Shown: in pieces, positions 31,532 through 41,439 of the stretch
Position numbering within the stretch: the first letter of the stretch is position 1
Layout: every line of letters starts with the position of its first letter
Source: Frankiales bacterium
GTDB lineage: Bacteria; Actinomycetota; Actinomycetes; Mycobacteriales; SCTD01
Direction: 5' to 3'
DNA length: 48,090 bases
NCBI GenBank assembly: GCA_025965475.1
Contig: JAOPWV010000116.1
Location: 1 to 48,090, forward strand
Made by a program: the position numbers and the translations under genes
Notes under the pieces: model-generated
Told to the model about the DNA's origin: nothing
Databases searched by the model: none
Seen by the model: only the letters and a program-made list of their open reading frames with translations

Positions 31532-33131
31532 CGGTGCTCACCCCGTCCGGTCCGTCGGTCTGCCGGCTGTGCTGGCCGTCGCCTGCGCTGCCCGCGCGCG
31601 CACTCGCGCCCGGCTCAGCCGCCGCGTGGTCCGCGCCCCCGCTCGCCAGCCGGAGCACGTCCTCCTCGGACGCGCCGCCCGGGAGCTCCCCGGCGATCCG
31701 GCCATCGCGCAGGACGAGGACCCGGTCGGCGAGGCCGAGCAGCTCGGGCAGGTACGACGACACGACGAGGATGCCCAGCCCCTGTGCCGCGAGGTCGCCG
31801 ATCACCGCGTACAACTCGCCCTTCGCGCCGACGTCGATTCCCTTCGTCGGCTCGTCGAACAGCAGGATCTTGGGTTTGGTCAGCAACCACCGGGCCAGGA
31901 GGACCTTCTGCTGGTTCCCACCGGACAACGTCGACACCGGCTGGTCGTACGAACCGGCCCGCAGCCGTAGGCTGTCCAGCAGCCGGTCCGCCTCCTCGGC
32001 CTGCTCGCGGGGTGGCAGCAGCCCGCGGCGCGAACCGCTGCGCAGGCTGGCGATGGTCACGTTCTCGCGGATGGACAGCTCAGGCAGCAGGCCGAGCACC
32101 TTGCGGTCCTCGGTGAGAAGGCCCATGCCGACGTTCATCATGCTGCGCGGGCCGCTCGGGGTGACCGGCGTGCCCTCGATCTCGATCTCCCCGGCGGCGA
32201 TGGGGTCGGCACCGAACAGCGACAGCAGCAACTCGCTGCGTCCTGAGCCGAGCAGGCCGCCGATGCCGAGGATCTCCCCGGGCCGGACGTCGAAGTCGAC
32301 GGTGGGGCCGTCGGAAGTACGGCGCAGGCCGCGGACGCGGAGCATGGGCGTGCCGGCCGTCTCCCGCTGCTGCTCCGGGTAGAGCGACGTGACCTCGCGG
32401 CCGACCATCGCCGTGATGAGCTTGTTCTCGTCGTACCCGGACAGTGGCCCGGACTCGGACAGCCCGCCGTCGCGGAGCACGGTCACCTGGTCGCCGATGT
32501 GGAACATTTCCTCCAGGCGGTGCGTCACGTAGAGCATCGCGACGCCGCGCTCGCGCAGCCGCAGGATGTGGGCCAGCAGCCGGTCGGACTCCTCCTCCGT
32601 CAGCGCAGTCGTCGGCTCGTCGAACACGATGACCTTGACCGACTCGGCGGTCAGCACCTTGGCGATCTCGACGAGCTGACGGGTGGCGGCGGGGAGTCGT
32701 TCGACCACGGTGTCGGGGCTCGTGGTCGTGAGCCCCACTTCGTCGAGCGCTTCGCGGGCGCGCCGCCGGAGCTGGGCGCGGTCGATCAGCCCGCCGCGGG
32801 ACGGCAGGCGGCCCATGAAGAGGTTCTCGGCGACGGTCAGGTGCGGCAGGAGGCTCAGCTCCTGGTAGACGGCCTGCACCCCGGCGGCCCGCATCGCGGC
32901 CGGCGTGGGTGCCGTGACGGCCTCGCCCTCGATCTCGTACGTGCCACTGTCCCGGCGCAACGCGCCGGTCAGCACGCGGATCAGTGTGGACTTGCCGGCC
33001 CCGTTCTCGCCCGCCAGGCAGTGCACCTGGCCGGGCAGCAGCCGCAGCGACACGTCGGTCAGCGCCTGGACCGGGCCGAACGCCTTGGAGACATCGCGCA
33101 ACTCCAGGACGGGGGCTGTCGTCGCGGTCAC
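31524..33131 (-). CDS. sugar ABC ATPase with two nucleotide domains (RbsA/CUT2 type)
   Basis: A 535-aa tandem ATPase. The first domain has Walker A GENGAGKST, Walker B VIVFDEPTTALTEEES and H-loop YVTHR. The second has the degenerate Walker A GLLGSGRSE usual in this family, signature LSGGNQQKVLLARWL and ILLFDEPTKGIDVGAK. It powers the CUT2 importer with the permease downstream (8-nt overlap) and the binding protein upstream (ATGA overlap). An acidic, low-complexity tail of about 35 residues follows the second domain. Confidence 0.93.
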   Translation of the reverse strand: MTATTAPVLELRDVSKAFGPVQALTDVSLRLLPGQVHCLAGENGAGKSTLIRVLTGALRRDSGTYEIEGEAVTAPTPAAMRAAGVQAVYQELSLLPHLTVAENLFMGRLPSRGGLIDRAQLRRRAREALDEVGLTTTSPDTVVERLPAATRQLVEIAKVLTAESVKVIVFDEPTTALTEEESDRLLAHILRLRERGVAMLYVTHRLEEMFHIGDQVTVLRDGGLSESGPLSGYDENKLITAMVGREVTSLYPEQQRETAGTPMLRVRGLRRTSDGPTVDFDVRPGEILGIGGLLGSGRSELLLSLFGADPIAAGEIEIEGTPVTPSGPRSMMNVGMGLLTEDRKVLGLLPELSIRENVTIASLRSGSRRGLLPPREQAEEADRLLDSLRLRAGSYDQPVSTLSGGNQQKVLLARWLLTKPKILLFDEPTKGIDVGAKGELYAVIGDLAAQGLGILVVSSYLPELLGLADRVLVLRDGRIAGELPGGASEEDVLRLASGGADHAAAEPGASARAGSAGDGQHSRQTDGPDGVSTDA

Positions 33132-34168
33132 TTGCCGGCCTTCTGGGTCGGCGGCTCGAGCAGCGACTTGACCTCCGCCTGGTTCATGTTGCTCTTGTCG
33201 GCGACGACCGCGCCCGGGTCGATCTCACGAGGAGGGATCCGGCCGACGGTGGCCATGCCCGCGGCGAGAACGCCTTGGTAGCCGAAGAAGTACGGGTTCT
33301 GCACGACGAGGGCGTTGATGGTCCCGGCACCGAGCGCGGCGTTCTCCTGCGGGTCGGAGTCGAAGGCGACGACGGGGATCCGGCCCACGGCGTTGTTGTC
33401 CTTGATGGCGCGGGCGGCGCCGACGCCGGAGGTGTTGTTGTCGGCGAAGACGCCGAGCAGGTTGCTGTTGGCCGTCAGTGCGTCGTTGACCTGCGAGGCG
33501 GCCGTACCGATGTCGTTGTTGTTGAAGCGTTGCAGGGAGGCGTTCACCTGGGGGCAGCCGGCGGCCAGCCCCTGGCGGAATCCCTTGTCCCGGTCGACGA
33601 GCGACTGGATGCCGGCCACCGACGACTCGACGAGCACGGCGCCGGAGGTCTTGTTCTGCGCCTTGAGCAGGTCGCACATGCGGCTGCCGGCCTGGCTGCC
33701 GGCCTTGACGTTGTCCGTGCCGATGAAGCCCTCGCTGGGCGTGGTCACGCGCGTGTCGACCGTGATCACCTTGATGCCGGCCTGACGGGCGCGGGCGATG
33801 GCGGAGTTCAGCGCACTCGAGGAATTGGGCGCCAGCACGATCCCCTGGACACCGCGGGAGATCGAGTTCTCGACCAGCTGGACCTGCTCGTCGATGTTCG
33901 TCTCGGAGGTGGGGCCGAAGGTGCTGACGTTGATGCCGAAGTCGCCGCCCGCCTGCTTGGCGCCGGCGAGCATGACCTGCCAGAACGACGAGTCGCTCGC
34001 CTTGATGATGACGTCGACCTTCTTGCCCCCGGCGGCACCGCCGGCGCCACCACCTGACGAGGCGCTCGCGGAGCCGGTGGCGCGTCCGCCGACGACGCCG
34101 ACGACGAGGGCTATCAGTGCGATCACCGCGACCAGCGAGGCGGAGAAGACAGTGCGTGAGCGGGCCAT
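33128..34168 (-). CDS. sugar ABC substrate-binding protein (RbsB-like)
   Basis: A 346-aa family-4 binding protein. An N-terminal hydrophobic segment (VFSASLVAVIALIALVVGVVGG) is followed by a Gly/Ala/Ser linker and the ribose-type fold: IIKASDSSFWQVMLAGAKQAG, GIVLAPNSSSALNSAIARARQAG, VITVDTRV, and a late PVVAFDSDPQE. No lipobox Cys follows the hydrophobic segment, so it is either cleaved and released or anchored by that helix, unlike the other three binding proteins in the window. The ATG at 34168 has an ideal GGAGGT upstream. Divergent from the sugar kinase; ribose or fructose is plausible. Confidence 0.92.
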   Translation of the reverse strand: MARSRTVFSASLVAVIALIALVVGVVGGRATGSASASSGGGAGGAAGGKKVDVIIKASDSSFWQVMLAGAKQAGGDFGINVSTFGPTSETNIDEQVQLVENSISRGVQGIVLAPNSSSALNSAIARARQAGIKVITVDTRVTTPSEGFIGTDNVKAGSQAGSRMCDLLKAQNKTSGAVLVESSVAGIQSLVDRDKGFRQGLAAGCPQVNASLQRFNNNDIGTAASQVNDALTANSNLLGVFADNNTSGVGAARAIKDNNAVGRIPVVAFDSDPQENAALGAGTINALVVQNPYFFGYQGVLAAGMATVGRIPPREIDPGAVVADKSNMNQAEVKSLLEPPTQKAGK

Positions 34169-34365
34169 GACGACCTCCGTGCACCGGGCAGCATGTGCCA
34201 GCGGAACGTACTCGTCTGAGCTGGAGGTGGATAGCTCGCCGGATCCCCAATTTCCCTGGCGTCTCAACGTATTTTTCCTGCTGCAGCGCCCTCGGGCGGG
34301 GTGGGATCGGACGTGCGTGCGGACCGGGCCGTGCCCGGCGGGTGGGCGCGCGTCAGCGGCTCCGC

Positions 34366-34378
34366 GTGCATGATGCAC
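34366..34378. promoter_or_regulatory. GTGCAT-G-ATGCAC palindrome, candidate operator
   Basis: A perfect 13-bp inverted repeat 47 nt before the sugar kinase start, in the 257-bp region between the divergent RbsB-like gene and the kinase. No regulator gene is adjacent. Confidence 0.4.
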
Positions 34379-34425
34379 CTGGTCGGGGAAGCCGACGGCA
34401 TGACGACGATCCGGGAGGTAGGCAC

Positions 34426-35388
34426 ATGATCGTGGTCTGCGGTGAGGCGCTCATCGACCTCGTCCCGGCGCCGGAGGGGATGTACCGGGCCCGTCCTGGC
34501 GGCAGTCCGGCCAACGTCGCGGTGGGGCTGGGCCGGCTCGGGGTGGATGTGTCGCTGCTGGCCCGCATCGCGGATGACGCCTTCGGCCGGCTCATGCGCG
34601 AGCACCTCGTGAAGTCCCGCGTGGCGCTGGACGCGGCCCTCGTCGCGTCGGAGCCCTCGACGCTGGCGGTCGTCAGCCTGGACCAGAGTGGGAAGGCCGA
34701 GTACGCCTTCTACGTCGAGGGCAGTGCCGACGGGGCCTGGCGCATCGAGGAGCTGCCCGCGGAGCTGCCGCCGCTGGCGACGCTGCACGTGAGCGGCTCC
34801 CTCGCCCTCGGGCTTCCCGGGATGGGCGACGCGCTGGAGGCGCTCCTCACCCGCGAGAAGGGCGGCCGAACCCTCACCTTCGACCCCAACACCCGACCCC
34901 AGCTGGCGCGCGACGAGGCGGAGCTGCGCGCCCGCCTCCAGCGCTGGATCTCGCTGGTCGACGTCGTCAAGGTCAGCTCCGACGATCTGGCGTGGGTGGC
35001 GCCCGGCGAACCCATCGCCGAGGTGGCCACCCGCTGGCGGAGCCTGGGCCCTTCCCTGGTGGTGGTGACCCGGGGCGAGGACGGCGTCTACGCGCTGGGC
35101 CCCTCCGGGCCGGTGGACCTGCCGGGTCACCGGATCACCGTGATCGACACGGTGGGGGCCGGGGACGCGTTCATGGCCGGCCTGCTGGCCGCGTTGGACA
35201 GCGCGGACAGCCTCGCGCCCGACCGGCTCGCGGTGCTCGACACGACTGGCCTCGAGCGGGCACTGGCCTTCGCGCAGGCGGTCGCCGCGGAGACGTGCCG
35301 CCGCGTAGGGGCCGATCCGCCGTGGCGTGAGGAGCTCACGGCGGAAGCGGGCGGCGATCTCCGTGAGGGACTGACGACACCGGGGTAG
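34426..35388 (+). CDS. PfkB-family sugar kinase (fructokinase-like)
   Basis: A 320-aa ribokinase-family protein. Signature 1 is [15 protein letters not shown] near residue 25, and signature 2 [14 protein letters not shown] carries the catalytic Asp and anion hole. The opening [14 protein letters not shown] and FDPNTRP are typical of fructokinases and 2-keto-3-deoxygluconate kinases. It would phosphorylate the sugar brought in by the divergent CUT2 importer. GGGAGGT precedes the ATG. The phosphoglucomutase gene follows 100 nt later on the same strand. Fructose is the best guess; ribose is not excluded. Confidence 0.9.
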   Translation: MIVVCGEALIDLVPAPEGMYRARPGGSPANVAVGLGRLGVDVSLLARIADDAFGRLMREHLVKSRVALDAALVASEPSTLAVVSLDQSGKAEYAFYVEGSADGAWRIEELPAELPPLATLHVSGSLALGLPGMGDALEALLTREKGGRTLTFDPNTRPQLARDEAELRARLQRWISLVDVVKVSSDDLAWVAPGEPIAEVATRWRSLGPSLVVVTRGEDGVYALGPSGPVDLPGHRITVIDTVGAGDAFMAGLLAALDSADSLAPDRLAVLDTTGLERALAFAQAVAAETCRRVGADPPWREELTAEAGGDLREGLTTPG

Positions 35389-35488
35389 GCCGATCAGGCA
35401 GGCCGACACCGACAGTCCGGAGGGTCGCCGCACATCAGGACGCACGGTGCCGGCTCCGCTCGGCGCCCGCAGTCACGGGAGGCTTCGC

Positions 35489-37138
<1,650 letters not shown>

Positions 37139-37182
37139 CGGACCACGTTGCCCGAGTCGCGTCGCCACCTCGGCCTGAGGGT

Positions 37183-38922
37183 TCAGGAGCGCAGGAGATC
37201 CAGGATCGCGACCGACTCGCCGTCGAGTTCGACGAAGCCGTCACGGAACACGAATCCGGGGCGGTTCGCCAGGAGCACCGCGTCCGGCGTGCCGGCGAGC
37301 GGCACCGCCTGGCGCTCCGGAGCCAGGTTGCACGCGACGGCGGTGCGGCCCCGCCGGACCACGAGCCAGCGGGCGTCCTCGTCGTACGTCACCTGCACCC
37401 GGTGCCGGTGGCCGTCCGCCAGGTCCGGCAGCGTGCGCCGGAGCGCGATCAGGTCGCGGTTCCAGTCGCGCAGGCGGCAGCCGCGTTCGTCGGCGGCCTC
37501 GCTCCAGTCCAGCTTGGACTTCTGGAAGGTGTCCGGGGACTGCGGGTCAGGCACGCCGCTGGTGTCCCAGCCGTGCGACGCGAACTCCGCCCGCCGGCCC
37601 TGACGCACCGCCTCGCCGAGCTCACCCTCGTGGTCCGAGAAGAACAGCCACGGCGTGCGCGCCCCCCACTCCTCGCCCATCCAGAGCATCGGGGTGTACG
37701 GAGACGTGAGGACGAGGGCGGCGCCGATCTGGAGCATCCCGTCGGACAGGCTGCTCGCGATCCGGTCGCCGGTGGCCCGGTTGCCGACCTGGTCGTGGTT
37801 CTGCAGGTAGACGACGAACGGATGGCCGTCGAGGGTCGGCGGCACCGGCCGGCCGTGCGTGCGACCGCGGAACGACGACCAGGTGCCGTCGTGGACGAAC
37901 ACGCCGGTCAAGGCCTTCGCCAACGTCGGCAGCGAGCCGAAGTCCCCGTAGTAGCCGGCGCGTTCGCCGGTCAGCGTGGCGTGCAGCGCGTGGTGCACGT
38001 CGTCGGCCCACTGCCCGTCGAGACCGAGGCCGCCCGCCGCCCGCGACGTCACGACCCGCGGATCGTTCGTGTCGCTCTCGGCCACGAGCCAGAGCGGCTT
38101 GCGCAGTCGGGCACCGAGGGCCTGAACCTCGACCGCGAGTTCCTCCAGCAGCGGCGTCGCCCGGCCGTCGACCAGGGCATGTACGGCGTCCAGCCGGAGT
38201 CCGTCGATGTGGTAGTCGTGCAACCACATCCGCGCGTTGCCGATGATGTAGCGGCGGACCTCGTCGCTGCCGGCCATGTCGAGATTGACGGCCGGACCCC
38301 ACGGCGTCGTATGCGCCTCGGTCAGATACGGACCGAACTCCGGCAGGTAGTTCCCGGCCGGGCCGAGATGGTTGTAGACGGCGTCCATCACGACGCCGAT
38401 GCCGCGGGCGTGGCAGGCGTCGACGAACCGCTTCAGGCCGTCCGGTCCGCCGTACGGGTCGTGCACGGCGTACCAGGCCACACCGTCGTAGCCCCAGCCC
38501 CAGCGGCCGGCGAACGCGCTGCACGGCAGCAGTTCCACGGCGGACACGCCCAGGTCGGCGAGGTGGTCGAGCCGCCCGACCGCTGCGTCGAAGGTGCCCT
38601 CCTCGGTGAAGGTCCCGACGTGCAGCTCGTACAGGACGTTGCCGGCGAGCGGCACGCCGCGCCACTGCTGGTCGGTCCAGGCGAACGCGTCGTGGTCGAC
38701 GAGCCGGGACGGACCGTGCACCCCCTGCGGCTGCCACGCGCTGCGCGGGTCGGGGCGCGGCAGGCCGCCGTCGAGGACGAACGCGTAGTCGCTGCCCGCC
38801 TCGATGCCGGGGACATCGACCCGCCACCAGCCGCTCTCGTCCGCACGCATCGGGTGGCGCTGCCCGTTCACCTCGAGCTCGACGGTGTCCGGCTTCGGCG
38901 CCCAGACCTCGAAGATCGTCAT
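37183..38922 (-). CDS. treZ: malto-oligosyltrehalose trehalohydrolase
   Basis: A 579-aa GH13 enzyme. An N-terminal immunoglobulin-like domain (TIFEVWAPKPDTVELEVNG) is followed by the barrel with VVMDAVYNHLGPAGNYLPEFGPYL, IDGLRLDAVHAL (nucleophile Asp), WLVAESDTNDPR (acid/base Glu) and VYLQNHDQVGNR. The AESDTNDPR wording is diagnostic for TreZ. It releases trehalose from maltooligosyl-trehalose made by TreY. Its ATG overlaps the treY stop by 4 nt, so the two are translationally coupled. Confidence 0.96.
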   Translation of the reverse strand: MTIFEVWAPKPDTVELEVNGQRHPMRADESGWWRVDVPGIEAGSDYAFVLDGGLPRPDPRSAWQPQGVHGPSRLVDHDAFAWTDQQWRGVPLAGNVLYELHVGTFTEEGTFDAAVGRLDHLADLGVSAVELLPCSAFAGRWGWGYDGVAWYAVHDPYGGPDGLKRFVDACHARGIGVVMDAVYNHLGPAGNYLPEFGPYLTEAHTTPWGPAVNLDMAGSDEVRRYIIGNARMWLHDYHIDGLRLDAVHALVDGRATPLLEELAVEVQALGARLRKPLWLVAESDTNDPRVVTSRAAGGLGLDGQWADDVHHALHATLTGERAGYYGDFGSLPTLAKALTGVFVHDGTWSSFRGRTHGRPVPPTLDGHPFVVYLQNHDQVGNRATGDRIASSLSDGMLQIGAALVLTSPYTPMLWMGEEWGARTPWLFFSDHEGELGEAVRQGRRAEFASHGWDTSGVPDPQSPDTFQKSKLDWSEAADERGCRLRDWNRDLIALRRTLPDLADGHRHRVQVTYDEDARWLVVRRGRTAVACNLAPERQAVPLAGTPDAVLLANRPGFVFRDGFVELDGESVAILDLLRS

Positions 38923-41360
38923 CCGCCGTCCCGGACCAGCAGCGCCACGGGGAAGTCGGCCAGCAGGTCGGCCAGCAGGACAGGACCGCCAGGGCTCTTG
39001 GCGCCGGTCTGTGCATTGCGCCAACTGCCCTCCGGCAGCGTCACGACGTCGCGGCCCCAACCGCGCTGCTCGGTCTGGACGGCGCGCAGCGGCGCCACGG
39101 TCACGACCTGGCCGGACCGGGCGAAGGCGACGGCGCGCTGACCGGCGTCCAGCGGTTCGTACGACGCGTCGGCCAGGAACCAGTCCGGGTGGTCACGGCG
39201 CAGCCGCAGTGCACGGGAGACCAGATGCAGCTTGGCTGCGCCGGTGTCGTCCACCTCCGGGACCGGCCCGGCGTCCAGCGTCTCGAGCAGGCGACTGCGG
39301 GCCGCGTAGTCGACCGGCCGCCGGTTGTCGGGGTCGACGAGCGACAGGTCGAACAGCTCGGTCCCCTGGTAGGTGTCGGCAACACCCGGCATCGTCAGCT
39401 GCACGAGTTTCTGGGCCAGCGCGGTCGTGCGCCACGCCGGGGCCAGCTCCGTCACGAAGTTCTCGATCTCGGCGGTGATGACGGGATCGGCGAGGACGGC
39501 TCGCGCGAACGACGCCACCGCCTCCTCGAACGCGGCGACCGGCCGCAGCCAGGAGGTGCCTGCCTTGGCCTCGCGGGTGGCCTTCTCCAGGTACGCCACC
39601 GCACGGTCCGCGCTGAGCGGCCAGGCGCCGACGACGGTCTGCCAGATGAGCTGCTCGGTGGCGTGGTCGGGCCCGGCGGGGGAGCGGTGCCGGGCAGCCA
39701 GGGCGGACCAGCGGGTGACCGCCTCGCCCCACGCGGTGGGGCACTGGGAGAGCAGCACGAGGCGGGCGCGCACGTCCTCGGACCGCTTGGTGTCGTGCGT
39801 GGACAGCGTCGTCATCGAGACCGGCCACGCCTGCTGCACCTGCATGCAGGCTGCGTGGAACTCCTCCAGGCCGACGCCGAACCGACCCGGGTCGCCACCC
39901 ACCTCGTTCAGGGCGGACAGGCGCAGGTAGCGGTAGAACGCGGTGTCCTCCACCCCCTTGGCCATGACCGGCCCGCACGTCTGCTGGAATCGCGTGACGA
40001 ACTCCTCGCCCGCCGCGCCGGCCGGCCCCTCGGCAAGAGCGAGCCTCCCGACGAGGGCGATCTCGTCCGCCCGCTGGGGGAGCGAGGTGGTCGCCGCCGC
40101 CACGGCCTGCTGGACGAAGCCGCGGGCTGTCCCGTCCGCGGGCCCGGCCGGCGGGAGATAGGCGCGGTAGACGCCGAACGACGCGAGCACCTCGACCAGG
40201 GCCTCCCGGAAAGCGGTTCGGGTGGTGTCGCGCAGGGCCGGGTCAGGGGCGCAGGCAGTCAGCCCGATCTCGGTGAGCCGGTTGACCTCGGCGGCCAGAA
40301 CGTCCGACAGCACAAGGCGTTTCGTGGTGGCGACCACGTCCTCGAATGACGAGGAATCACCCGTCAGTGAGGACCACAGGGCCGTCAGCGGCTGCTCCCC
40401 GGCCGGCTCGACGAACAGTCCGAGCACGTCGTTCAGTGCGTCGTAGCCGGTCGTGCCCGCGCAGGCCCAGTCGTCGGGCAGCGCCTCGCCGGGCTCGAGG
40501 ATCTTCTCGACCACGACCCAGGCGCCACCGGTCGCGGCGGCCAGCTGGTCGAGGTAGCCGCCGGGGTCGGCCAGACCGTCCGGGTGGTCGATGCGCAGTC
40601 CGTCGAGGACGCCGTCGCGGAGCTGCTGCACCACCAGCACGTGCGTCTCGTCGAAGACGGCCGGCACTTCGACCCGCACCCCGGTCAGGGTGGTGACGTC
40701 GAAGAACCGCCGGTAGTTCAGTTCCTCCCCAGCCACGGTCCAGTGGCAGAGCCGGTAGTGCTGCGCCTCCAAGGTGGCGAGCAGATCACCCTCGACCAGG
40801 GTGCCGGGCGCGACAGGGACCTCATGGTCGTAGTACCGGATCCGGTCACCGTCGACGGTGAGTTCGTCGAGCACCTCGCCGAGAGGCGCGCCCAGAATCG
40901 GGACGAGCACCTTGCCGGGGTTGTCGCGGCTGTCCCAGTCGATGTCGAACCACTGCGCGTACGGCGACGAGGGGCCGTCCCGCAGGACCGACCACCACGG
41001 GGCGTTCTGCGACTCCGGCTCGCTGACCGCCATGTGGTTGGGCACCACGTCGAGCACGATCCCGAGGCCCGCCCGGCGGCAGGCTTCGACGAGGTTCGCG
41101 AAACCGGCGGGGCCGCCGAGCTCGCTGTTCAGCCGCGAGTGGTCGACGACGTCATACCCGTGTGTGGAGCCCGGGGCGGCCTGGAGATACGGCGAGCAGT
41201 ACAGGTGGGTCACGCCCAGGTCGGCCAGGTACGGCACGGCGTCCGCCGCGTCGGCGAAGCCGAACCCCGGGTGGTCGTCCGCCGGCGGCCGGAGCTGCAC
41301 GCGGTAGGTGGACACCGGTATCGGCTTGCCCGGTGCGGGCAGGTGGCGCTGGTCGGGCAC
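38919..41360 (-). CDS. treY: malto-oligosyltrehalose synthase
   Basis: An 813-aa GH13 enzyme, normal for TreY. It begins STYRVQLRP, with DVVPNHMAVSEPE, LRIDHPDGLADPGGYL (nucleophile), VVVEKILEPGEALP and, late, PGVADTYQGTELFDLSLVDPDNRRPVDY. It rearranges the reducing-end alpha-1,4 bond of maltodextrins to the alpha,alpha-1,1 bond. I chose GTG 41360, 6 nt after GAGGAA; conserved sequence begins shortly after it. It is middle in glgX-treY-treZ on the minus strand, about 80 nt after the glgX stop. Confidence 0.95.
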   Translation of the reverse strand: MPDQRHLPAPGKPIPVSTYRVQLRPPADDHPGFGFADAADAVPYLADLGVTHLYCSPYLQAAPGSTHGYDVVDHSRLNSELGGPAGFANLVEACRRAGLGIVLDVVPNHMAVSEPESQNAPWWSVLRDGPSSPYAQWFDIDWDSRDNPGKVLVPILGAPLGEVLDELTVDGDRIRYYDHEVPVAPGTLVEGDLLATLEAQHYRLCHWTVAGEELNYRRFFDVTTLTGVRVEVPAVFDETHVLVVQQLRDGVLDGLRIDHPDGLADPGGYLDQLAAATGGAWVVVEKILEPGEALPDDWACAGTTGYDALNDVLGLFVEPAGEQPLTALWSSLTGDSSSFEDVVATTKRLVLSDVLAAEVNRLTEIGLTACAPDPALRDTTRTAFREALVEVLASFGVYRAYLPPAGPADGTARGFVQQAVAAATTSLPQRADEIALVGRLALAEGPAGAAGEEFVTRFQQTCGPVMAKGVEDTAFYRYLRLSALNEVGGDPGRFGVGLEEFHAACMQVQQAWPVSMTTLSTHDTKRSEDVRARLVLLSQCPTAWGEAVTRWSALAARHRSPAGPDHATEQLIWQTVVGAWPLSADRAVAYLEKATREAKAGTSWLRPVAAFEEAVASFARAVLADPVITAEIENFVTELAPAWRTTALAQKLVQLTMPGVADTYQGTELFDLSLVDPDNRRPVDYAARSRLLETLDAGPVPEVDDTGAAKLHLVSRALRLRRDHPDWFLADASYEPLDAGQRAVAFARSGQVVTVAPLRAVQTEQRGWGRDVVTLPEGSWRNAQTGAKSPGGPVLLADLLADFPVALLVRDGG

Positions 41361-41439
41361 GCGGTTCCTCACGTCGTGATCTTGCGGACGTGGGGGATCT
41401 ACCCCGGCGCGGCCAGTCCACCCCGCCCGAGCCGGAGGC

